A DNA stretch of 45,949 nt from Candidatus Zambryskiibacteriota bacterium (GTDB lineage Bacteria > Patescibacteriota > Minisyncoccia > Phycocordibacterales > WO2-35-19), in NCBI GenBank assembly GCA_016932555.1, contig JAFGCQ010000006.1, positions 1 through 45,949 on the forward strand. Reading direction: 5' to 3'. A program made the translations under genes and the position numbers. The notes beneath the pieces were generated by a model. That model saw nothing but the letters and a program-made list of their open reading frames with translations, was not told where the DNA came from and did no database searches. Positions 27,553-34,025 of the stretch are shown piece after piece; positions within the stretch are counted from its first letter, which is position 1, and each line of letters begins with the position of its first letter.

Positions 27553-28557
27553 ATGGATAACAAATTTCAAAGCGCCAGATTTATATTCGTAACAGGTATT
27601 GGTGGAGCTGATCTAGCCTCAAAAGCAGTCTGGAACGCCATGACAATGCATAAGCCTAATGTGGCAAAGCGAATATTTTTTTTAGAATCTCCAGACAACA
27701 GAGAATATGAAGAGATACGTGAAATAACCAATAACAAAATAAACGGTTTAGAAGAAATAGCCCTTATTGCGGTGAGCAAATCTGGTAAAACACGAGAGAC
27801 TTTAGAATCATTCCGAAAAACTTTTAATATTTTATCCGAAAAATTCGGCGAACTTGTTACTAAAAGAACTTTAGTGATTTCCACTGAAGATTCTCCGCTT
27901 TGGGATTTAGCCGAAGAAAAAAATATAGATCGTAGAGCTTGGGAAGGTATGATAGGCGGTCGCTTCAGTGCTTTTACCGTAGCTCACACCACTGTTTTGG
28001 AAATAGCCGGATTAGATGTAGAAGCTTTTAAAAAAGGTCAAAAAATAATGGATGAGAAGTGCAGTTTTGAAGATTTAGATAACCCTGCTAAACACTTAGC
28101 TCAAAATATTTTTGAATATTATAAAAAAGATTTTGATATTTTAAATTTCTTTACTTTTAATACAGAACTTGAAGATTTGGGCAAATGGTGCCGTCAGTTA
28201 GTAGCTGAAAGTTTAGCTTCAATTACTCCTACAGTGTCAGTAGGTCCAGCTGATCTACATTCTATGCTTGAACTTTATTTGGGTGGGCCGAAGAACCGCT
28301 TTACTATTTTTATAAAGTCAGCTCGTGAAATTCAAAACAATATAAACAACACCGCTTATGATGAAGTAACCCGATCTTATCGTGAAGAAGGACTACCTTT
28401 TATAAAATATGAGATGGAAGAAATAAATGAGCAAGAAATCGGTAGCTTTATGGAATTTATGATAAAAACTATTATTGAACTAGCTAACCTCCTAGAAGTT
28501 GATCCTTATGATCAACCAGCTGTTGATAATTATAAAAAATCTTTGCATAATTCATAA
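27553..28557 (+). CDS. pgi: Glucose-6-phosphate isomerase, short form
   Basis: Interconverts glucose-6-phosphate and fructose-6-phosphate. SIS-domain signatures of PGI are present: IALIAVSKSGKTRETLESF (the sugar-phosphate loop), the catalytic GGRFSAFTV, WCRQLVAESLASITPTV, and DLHSMLELYLGGPKN with its histidine. The end is DPYDQPAVDNYK, a PGI C-terminal motif. At 334 aa it is well below the usual 440-550, as in minimised CPR versions. The last four residues and stop codon are encoded by a dispersed repeat (28546-28564). The next gene, a ROK kinase, starts 3 bp on, so glucose phosphorylation and isomerisation are coupled in one operon. Confidence 0.9.
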   Translation: MDNKFQSARFIFVTGIGGADLASKAVWNAMTMHKPNVAKRIFFLESPDNREYEEIREITNNKINGLEEIALIAVSKSGKTRETLESFRKTFNILSEKFGELVTKRTLVISTEDSPLWDLAEEKNIDRRAWEGMIGGRFSAFTVAHTTVLEIAGLDVEAFKKGQKIMDEKCSFEDLDNPAKHLAQNIFEYYKKDFDILNFFTFNTELEDLGKWCRQLVAESLASITPTVSVGPADLHSMLELYLGGPKNRFTIFIKSAREIQNNINNTAYDEVTRSYREEGLPFIKYEMEEINEQEIGSFMEFMIKTIIELANLLEVDPYDQPAVDNYKKSLHNS

Positions 28558-28564
28558 TTCATGA
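28546..28564 (+). repeat. Dispersed repeat, family B, spanning the pgi/ROK junction
   Basis: CATAATTCATAATTCATGA. It is the reverse complement of the core of the repeats in leuS (34872) and mnmA (41086). It supplies the last two codons and stop of pgi and the ATG of the next gene. Confidence 0.6.
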
Positions 28565-29346
28565 TTTTTAATTCAATCCTTTTTGATGTGGGTGCAACAA
28601 AAACGAGAATAGCTTATTCCGAAAACGGAGAGTTTTTTGAAGATCCTAAAGTTTATGAGACCTCTAAAGATAAAGAGACCTTTTTGGATATTTTTAAAAA
28701 AACAGCCGAAGAGTTGGCTAAAAATAGAGAAATAAAAATTGTTGCTGGGGGTATGACCAGGGCTTTAGATTTCAAGCCAGAAGAGATCAAAGAAAAATTG
28801 ACAGAAATTTTTGGCGTAAAAATTTTAATGGATAATGATTCAGCAGTAGTTGGATTGGGTGAAGCTAATTGGGGAGCTGGCCGAGGTTTTCAAATTATGG
28901 CTTATATCACCGTTTCCACTGGTGTGGGCGGAGTAAGAATTGTTGATGGCAAAATTGATGAGCGTTCTGTGAATTTTGAGCCAGGTAAACAAATTATGGA
29001 TATTGATTCTGGAAAAACTCTGGAAGATATGATTTCCGGTAAAAATTTAGAAAAGAGAGAAGGTAGATCGCCAAAAGAAATAAGCAACCCAGAAATTTGG
29101 GAGGATTTAGCTGAAAAACTTGCTATGGGACTTAATAATATCGCGGTAGAATGGTCTCCTGATTGTATTGTACTGGGTGGCTCTATGATTATTGGAAATC
29201 CGGCCATATCTATAGAGAAAGCGGAAAATCACTTCAAAGAAATTTTAAAAATATTCCCTAAATTACCAGAAATCAGGAAAGCTGAACTTGGTGACTTTGG
29301 TGGACTTTACGGGGCTTTGGTCTTAATAAAACAAAAGCCGAATTAA
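28561..29346 (+). CDS. ROK-family sugar kinase (probable glucokinase)
   Basis: ATP-dependent sugar kinase of the ROK family. FDVGATKTRIAY is the first phosphate loop, VAGGMTRALD the second segment, LMDNDSAVVGLGEANWGAGRGF carries the catalytic aspartate region (DNDS), and YITVSTGVGGVRIVDGKID the second phosphate loop. The usual CxCGxxGC zinc motif after this is missing (DSGKTLEDMISGKNLEKREG), as in some short ROK kinases. C-terminal IVLGGSMIIG closes the ATPase. Length is 261 aa. It is coupled to pgi with 3 bp between stop and start codons, so it probably makes glucose-6-phosphate for that enzyme. Confidence 0.88.
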   Translation: MIFNSILFDVGATKTRIAYSENGEFFEDPKVYETSKDKETFLDIFKKTAEELAKNREIKIVAGGMTRALDFKPEEIKEKLTEIFGVKILMDNDSAVVGLGEANWGAGRGFQIMAYITVSTGVGGVRIVDGKIDERSVNFEPGKQIMDIDSGKTLEDMISGKNLEKREGRSPKEISNPEIWEDLAEKLAMGLNNIAVEWSPDCIVLGGSMIIGNPAISIEKAENHFKEILKIFPKLPEIRKAELGDFGGLYGALVLIKQKPN

Positions 29347-29349
29347 TAT

Positions 29350-29378
29350 TTGACAAATCTTTTTAAATAAATTATTTT
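29350..29378 (+). promoter_or_regulatory. Promoter of the 49-aa gene
   Basis: TTGACA, 17 bp, TATTTT. The start would be near 29385 and the leader very short, containing AGGGGGTGG. Confidence 0.6.
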
Positions 29379-29395
29379 CAAACAGGGGGTGGAAA

Positions 29396-29545
29396 ATGAA
29401 AATAACTGGCTTTTTGTTGTTTTTGTTTTTTCGCTGTTATTTGACGCTAGTAGTTTTAATTATATACATCTTAGTAATTTTCACCTATGGATCTCTTGAT
29501 CTGATTGAAAATACAGCCAAAAGACAAAACATTCTAGAAGTTTAA
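29396..29545 (+). CDS. Small membrane protein, 49 aa (not in ORF track)
   Basis: One long hydrophobic region, GFLLFLFF and YLTLVVLIIYILVIF, perhaps two short or one long membrane helix broken by RCY. A polar C-terminus (LDLIENTAKRQN) follows. The SD AGGGGGTGG stands 3-4 nt before ATG. The gene has its own consensus promoter (TTGACA/17/TATTTT) and a strong terminator at 29581, so it is a real independent unit. Function is unknown. It resembles the 36-aa and 90-aa small membrane proteins elsewhere in the window only in design, not clearly in sequence. It was too short for the track. Confidence 0.6.
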   Translation: MKITGFLLFLFFRCYLTLVVLIIYILVIFTYGSLDLIENTAKRQNILEV

Positions 29546-29580
29546 CAAACCGAGGAGAAAATTTATGAATCACTCCTAAT

Positions 29581-29612
29581 GCCCAGATCAAGTTATTGAT
29601 CTGGGCTTTTTG
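29581..29612 (+). terminator. Terminator of the 49-aa gene
   Basis: A perfect 11-bp stem, GCCCAGATCAA / TTGATCTGGGC, loop GTTA, then TTTTTG. Confidence 0.9.
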
Positions 29613-29659
29613 TTGAAAAATGATTTCAAATATTTTATGATAAGTATATAAATAAAATA

Positions 29660-30112
29660 ATGGAAGAAATTGTAAAATCAACTAAAAAATTTAGAGGAGT
29701 ATTGCAAGAATTCAAACAGTTTTTACTTCGAGGTAATGTGGTAGATTTAGCCGTCGGTATTGTTATCGGCGCCGCTTTTAGTACTGTGACAACCGCTTTA
29801 GTTTCAGATATTCTCACTCCATTTATAGGAGCTATCGCCAAAGTGCCAGATTTCGGAGGATTATCTTTTATGATAAATGGCAGTCAATTCACTTATGGAC
29901 ATTTTTTAAATACTGTAATTTCTTTCGTGTTAGTAGCTGCAGCTGTATTTTTCTTTGTTATCAAACCAATAAATCTTCTGATTTCCCGCTCACATAAAGA
30001 GCCGCCGGCTGATCCATCCACTAAAAAGTGTCCTGAATGTCTAAGTGAAATTCCTATTGACGCTAAACGCTGTTCCCATTGTGCTCAATTGATCGTTCAT
30101 GATTCAAAATAA
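29660..30112 (+). CDS. mscL: MscL mechanosensitive channel with C-terminal zinc ribbon
   Basis: Large-conductance pressure-release channel. The N-terminal helix EFKQFLLRGNVVDLAVGIVIGAAF is the family signature with the pore-lining first membrane helix, followed by TALVSDILTPFIG and a second helix (TVISFVLVAAAVFFFVIKPIN). After the usual channel end a zinc ribbon is fused: CPECLSEIPIDAKRCSHC (about 123-140), which most MscL proteins lack. Total length is 150 aa. The start is ATG at 29660 with an AT-rich -10-like TATAAA about 7 nt upstream, and no SD. It protects against hypo-osmotic shock; the ribbon may bind another protein or seal the cytoplasmic bundle. Confidence 0.92.
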   Translation: MEEIVKSTKKFRGVLQEFKQFLLRGNVVDLAVGIVIGAAFSTVTTALVSDILTPFIGAIAKVPDFGGLSFMINGSQFTYGHFLNTVISFVLVAAAVFFFVIKPINLLISRSHKEPPADPSTKKCPECLSEIPIDAKRCSHCAQLIVHDSK

Positions 30113-30154
30113 AATTAAAAAAATAAACAAGTATTAATAAATAATTTAATTTTT

Positions 30155-30943
30155 ATGTATATATATTTAATTATTTTAGTTTTGCTTTTTTTGGCAAGCT
30201 TGCGCCAAGTAAACCAATACGAAAACGGGGTGATGTTTACCATGGGTAGATACACCGGCACAAAGTTTGCCGGCTGGCGACTAGTGATTCCTATTTTTCA
30301 GCGGATGCAAAAGGTAGACTTACGTGTTAAAGCAGTGGATGTGCCAGACCAAAATGCGATTACCCGCGATAACGTTTCGGTCAAAGTTAACGCGGTTATT
30401 TATTATAAAGTTTCTTCGGCCGAAAAAGCTATTATTGAAGTTGAGGATTTTCGTTATGCTATTTCCCAATATGCTCAAACGACTATGCGTAATATTGTCG
30501 GCGAAGCCACCCTTGACGAACTCCTTGCTAATCGCGAAAAAATCGCTGAGAGGATTAGAGATATTGTAGATAAAGAAACTGACGCTTGGGGCCTTAAAGT
30601 TAGCAATGTGGAATTAAAAGATGTTTCTCTGCCACCGGATATGGAACGCACTATTGCCAAACAAGCTGAGGCTGAAAGAGAAAAGAGAGCAGTCATCATC
30701 ACTTCTGAAGGTGAGTTGGCCGCCTCTAAAAATATGGCGGCCGCCGCTGAAACTTTAAGCCGCTCTCCCGGCGCTCTGCATCTGCGCACTTTACAGTCTA
30801 TAAATGACCTATCTTCCGATCAATCTAACACTGTTGTTTTTGCTGTACCAATTGAAGCTTTGCGAGCTCTTGAAGGCTTAAGTGAATTTGTAAAAATCAA
30901 AAAGAATCCACAGAAAAATATTGAAGAAGAACACCTAGCATGA
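30155..30943 (+). CDS. Slipin / SPFH-domain (stomatin-like) membrane protein
   Basis: A membrane scaffold protein. One N-terminal helix (residues 2-16, YIYLIILVLLFLASL) anchors it. The SPFH/band-7 domain follows: VNQYENGVMFTMGRYTG, then VDLRVKAVDVPDQNAITRDN, VKVNAVIYYKV, and TLDELLANREKIAERI. After this comes a coiled helix (MERTIAKQAEAEREKRAVI). Length (262 aa) is that of bacterial slipins, which often pair with a NfeD protein; no NfeD gene is next to it here. Its direct role is unknown; membrane microdomain organisation is inferred from the family. An AT-rich upstream region with no SD precedes ATG. Confidence 0.9.
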   Translation: MYIYLIILVLLFLASLRQVNQYENGVMFTMGRYTGTKFAGWRLVIPIFQRMQKVDLRVKAVDVPDQNAITRDNVSVKVNAVIYYKVSSAEKAIIEVEDFRYAISQYAQTTMRNIVGEATLDELLANREKIAERIRDIVDKETDAWGLKVSNVELKDVSLPPDMERTIAKQAEAEREKRAVIITSEGELAASKNMAAAAETLSRSPGALHLRTLQSINDLSSDQSNTVVFAVPIEALRALEGLSEFVKIKKNPQKNIEEEHLA

Positions 30944-30984
30944 GAAAATTAGAATGAGTCGAATTACTAACTAATTTTATTATT

Positions 30985-31356
30985 ATGGATATCCTAGTTT
31001 TGACCTCTAAAATACTCGGTGTTTACCTGGTAATTAGCGGTTTATTTCTTGTTATTAAAACTAAAACCGTTCACGATGTTCTTAAGGATTTCTTCAAACA
31101 TCCAGCCACTACATATCTCACTGGTATTATTTTGATTTTCTTATCTACAATGTATCTTATCCAATACAATCTTTGGGTTAAAGATTGGATAACTGTAGTC
31201 ACCGTGTTTGCTTGGCTGGTACTTCTCAAGGGCTTGACCTATGTTTTCATTCCGGGAACACTAAAGAATATGGTTGTTAAAAACAAGAGCTGGTTTAAAT
31301 TTTGGGGTCTTTTGTCTATCATCATCGGTATTTATCTGTTCTTCTTTATAGTGTAA
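30985..31356 (+). CDS. Four-helix membrane protein, 123 aa
   Basis: Four membrane helices are visible: about 4-23 (LVLTSKILGVYLVISGLFLV), about 44-60 (TYLTGIILIFLSTMYLI), about 68-88 (WITVVTVFAWLVLLKGLTYVF) and about 104-122 (FWGLLSIIIGIYLFFFIV). Loops are short and charged (KTKTVHDVLKDFFKHP). No known family is certain, though small DUF2065-like membrane proteins have this size. It is 41 bp downstream of the slipin gene and may be cotranscribed. A terminator follows within 25 bp. Confidence 0.65.
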   Translation: MDILVLTSKILGVYLVISGLFLVIKTKTVHDVLKDFFKHPATTYLTGIILIFLSTMYLIQYNLWVKDWITVVTVFAWLVLLKGLTYVFIPGTLKNMVVKNKSWFKFWGLLSIIIGIYLFFFIV

Positions 31357-31376
31357 ATTCCACCTTCATAAAGTTT

Positions 31377-31411
31377 AAAGGTTCAAGGATTTCCTTGAGC
31401 CTTTGCTTTTA
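31377..31411 (+). terminator. Terminator of the 123-aa membrane protein gene
   Basis: AAAGGTTCAAGG, a 4-nt loop, CCTTGAGCCTTT (one G-U pair), then GCTTTTAT. Confidence 0.75.
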
Positions 31412-31471
31412 TATTAAATATTGTATGTCTAATACTCAGAAAATTATTTAATTTTTTGATACAATTAATTT

Positions 31472-31888
31472 ATGGAATATAGATGGATAGAAAAATATAG
31501 TGTAGGTATTAAAGAAATAGACAAACAACATCAGCATTATTTCGAAATCGTCAACAAGATTATAAAAATGACCGGACAATCGAGTATTTCTGCCGAAGAA
31601 ATTACTCTGAAAATCAAAGAGTTGAATGATTACGCAATTTATCATTTTACGACCGAAGAAAAACTTTTCAAAGAATATGACTATAACGAAGCTATAGAAC
31701 ACAATGCGCAACATAGAATTTATGAGGACAAAATGGATGAATTTATAAATCAAATCAGTCAAGAAAATGCTGACAACAAAAAAGTCGCTACTAAAATTGC
31801 CAGTTTCGCCGGCTCATGGCTCCTTAATCACATCATGAATATGGACCAAAAATACTCTGGTTTTATGCGCAAACATGGAGTAAAATAA
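31472..31888 (+). CDS. Bacteriohemerythrin-like oxygen-binding protein
   Basis: Di-iron four-helix bundle that binds O2. Iron ligands follow the family order: H in DKQHQHYFEIVN (about 20-22), H and E in YHFTTEEKLFKE (about 55-60), H in AIEHNAQHRIYEDKM (about 73 and 77), and H plus D in WLLNHIMNMDQKYSG (about 121 and 126). Length of 138 aa is normal. TACAAT stands 6 nt before ATG with no SD, so it is leaderless. It ends 7 bp before ychF. It could store or sense oxygen in an otherwise fermentative cell; this is inference. Confidence 0.9.
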   Translation: MEYRWIEKYSVGIKEIDKQHQHYFEIVNKIIKMTGQSSISAEEITLKIKELNDYAIYHFTTEEKLFKEYDYNEAIEHNAQHRIYEDKMDEFINQISQENADNKKVATKIASFAGSWLLNHIMNMDQKYSGFMRKHGVK

Positions 31889-31895
31889 GCATCTT

Positions 31896-32948
31896 ATGAA
31901 GCTTTCAATCGGCATCGTAGGTCTGCCTAACGTAGGGAAATCAACGCTTTTTAATGCATTGACCAAGAAGAGCGTGCCGGCGGAGAATTATCCTTTTTGT
32001 ACGATTGATCCGAGCGTAGGAATAATAGCAGTACCAGATGAACGACTCGACAAGCTCGCCGCGTTTTCTGCTTCGCAAAAACGAATTCCAGCCGTAGTAG
32101 AGTTTGTAGACATCGCCGGGCTTGTAAAAGGCGCTTCCAAAGGTGAAGGAAAAGGTAATGATTTTTTGCAACACATAAAAGAGTGCGATGCTATTGCCGA
32201 AGTAGTGCGTATTTTTGACGATAAAGAAATTTTGCACATAGAAGGCAAAGTAGATCCGCTTTCTGATATTGAAACCATCAATCTTGAACTCATCTTGAAA
32301 GATATGGAAACTGTGGCCAAGCGGCTCGGCAGTTTACAGAAAGAATTAAAATCTGGAACCTCCTCCGTTAAAGCTTTGGCGGTCAATGAAAAATCAAGTT
32401 TAGAAAAAGTTTTGAAAATTTTGGAAGCAGGGAAATTTGCTTCAAATATTTTTGAAACTTTAGATAGAAAAGTTACCTCTCTGGCGACTTGTCGAGGAGG
32501 CGAGAAAAATGAATATGAAATTATAAAACAACTCCAACTTCTCACCATGAAGCCAGTTTTGTATGTTCTCAATATGTCGGAAGCAGCGGAAAATAAAAAT
32601 GTTGAAAACCTGATGCCTGGACCATTTGTAAAAATAGATCCGATTTTTGAAAAAGGTTTGAATGACTTAATCAAAAAAGCTTATGAGACTTTGGATTTGA
32701 TTACTTATTTCACTACTGGTGAAGACGAAACTCGAGGTTGGACGATCAAGAGAAATTCCACTGCACCATTGGCAGGTATGGCTATCCACACCGACTTTCG
32801 CGATAAATTTATCCGAGCTGAAGTTATAGAGTGGAATAAACTCCTTTCAGCCGGCTCATACAGCGCCGCCCGCGAAAGAGGCCTCCTTCGCACCGAAGGT
32901 AAAGATTATGTCGTCCAAGACGGAGATGTGATAGAGTTTAAAATCTAG
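31896..32948 (+). CDS. ychF: Redox-regulated ATPase YchF (OLA1 family)
   Basis: Obg-like nucleotide-binding protein that prefers ATP and binds ribosomes. The order is G1 GLPNVGKSTLFN (about 8-19), the switch ENYPFCTIDPSVG, G3 VDIAGLVKGASKGEGKGN, then a coiled helical insertion (about 125-190) and the altered G4 NMSE, followed by a C-terminal TGS domain (LITYFTTGEDETRGWTI ... VQDGDVIEFKI). The usual YchF ends as expected. Length is 350 aa. It starts 7 bp after the hemerythrin gene, so both may share a message. The frame is clean; all overlapping - strand ORFs in the track are shadows. Confidence 0.95.
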   Translation: MKLSIGIVGLPNVGKSTLFNALTKKSVPAENYPFCTIDPSVGIIAVPDERLDKLAAFSASQKRIPAVVEFVDIAGLVKGASKGEGKGNDFLQHIKECDAIAEVVRIFDDKEILHIEGKVDPLSDIETINLELILKDMETVAKRLGSLQKELKSGTSSVKALAVNEKSSLEKVLKILEAGKFASNIFETLDRKVTSLATCRGGEKNEYEIIKQLQLLTMKPVLYVLNMSEAAENKNVENLMPGPFVKIDPIFEKGLNDLIKKAYETLDLITYFTTGEDETRGWTIKRNSTAPLAGMAIHTDFRDKFIRAEVIEWNKLLSAGSYSAARERGLLRTEGKDYVVQDGDVIEFKI

Positions 32949-32976
32949 ACAAAGAAAAAGTGGTATAATGTTACAT

Positions 32977-33969
32977 ATGTCATTAGGATTAGTGTCTATA
33001 TTAATATTAGTAATTTTAATAATCATAATCTCAAAAAATATGAACGATAGTAAAGCATCAGCCAAAGATTTCTTTTTGCACTTAGGAGCAATTGTGGCTT
33101 TGTATGCCTCAGTTATAAGCTTTCTTAATCTGGTTTTTAAAATCATCAACAACGCTTGGCCGGAAGTCGGCAGAAATATTTATGATTGGGGCAACAGCCC
33201 GGAAATTAGTATGCCGGTAGCAACTTTGATTGTAGTTTTCCCGATTTTTATAATTCTTTCTCGCATGGTCCGCAAAATTTACATGATAAGTCCAGAAAAG
33301 AAAGAGCTTGGCATCCGCAAGTGGCTCACTTATATTACGCTTTTTGTGGCCGGCATTATTCTAGCCAGCGACTTGGTTTATGTAATTTTTAAATTTTTAG
33401 ACGGGCAAGATTTAACTGGCGCTTTTCTTCTTAAAGCTCTTTCGGTGCTCATTGTAGCCGCCGGCATTTTCTGGTATTACCTTCAAGATATTCGCGATAA
33501 AATTTCATCAAAATGCATGCGAACTTGGGTAATTTCATCTATCGTTTTGGTTATCTTAGCTATAATTTTGGGCTTTGCCGTCATTGGCTCTCCTAAAAAG
33601 CAAAGGATGATAAGGGAAGACGCACAAAAAATTACTGACCTGCAAAATTTGCAATGGCAAGTTATAAGTTATTGGCAAACCAATGGCATGATACCAGAAA
33701 CCAGTGAAGTTTTGAAAAATTATTGCGCCAGAAATTACTGTTTACCTAATGACAACTTCCAAGATTATGAGTACCATAAAACCGGAATTTTAGAGTTTGA
33801 ATTATGTACAGATTTTAATTACGGAATAACTGAAGATCAAAATATAAAACCAATCATCGGTCCCAAAACCAGCATTATCCAAAACGAAAATTGGAACCAC
33901 GGACCAGGTAACCAATGCTTCGAGCGAGTTATTGATTCGATCGCTTACCCGACAAATATAAGAGGCTAA
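32977..33969 (+). CDS. DUF5671-like multi-pass membrane protein
   Basis: A CPR-typical membrane protein. Six hydrophobic helices are seen (from the chosen start about 3-20, 36-56, 72-92, 107-130, 140-160 and 177-200). KDFFLHLGAIVALYASVISFLNLVFKI falls in the region that defines DUF5671 as I remember it. The last 110 residues are extracytoplasmic and hold four cysteines (ENYCARNYC-like spacing, ELCTD, QCFE). They could be disulfide bonded by the DsbA-like protein of this window. The track begins at ATG 32968, but that ATG overlaps the TATAAT (32964-32969). Seven bases later comes ATG 32977, which is the leaderless start. Confidence 0.75.
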   Translation: MSLGLVSILILVILIIIISKNMNDSKASAKDFFLHLGAIVALYASVISFLNLVFKIINNAWPEVGRNIYDWGNSPEISMPVATLIVVFPIFIILSRMVRKIYMISPEKKELGIRKWLTYITLFVAGIILASDLVYVIFKFLDGQDLTGAFLLKALSVLIVAAGIFWYYLQDIRDKISSKCMRTWVISSIVLVILAIILGFAVIGSPKKQRMIREDAQKITDLQNLQWQVISYWQTNGMIPETSEVLKNYCARNYCLPNDNFQDYEYHKTGILEFELCTDFNYGITEDQNIKPIIGPKTSIIQNENWNHGPGNQCFERVIDSIAYPTNIRG

Positions 33970-34025
33970 AGAATTACTGAATTAATCCAGTAGCAAAGAA
34001 AAACAGCCTATTGTATATTTTACTT

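Noticed and set aside
31988-32674. 228-aa minus-strand ORF opposite ychF
   Set aside because: ychF is complete with all motifs; the antisense frame is serine-rich without domains, a usual shadow.
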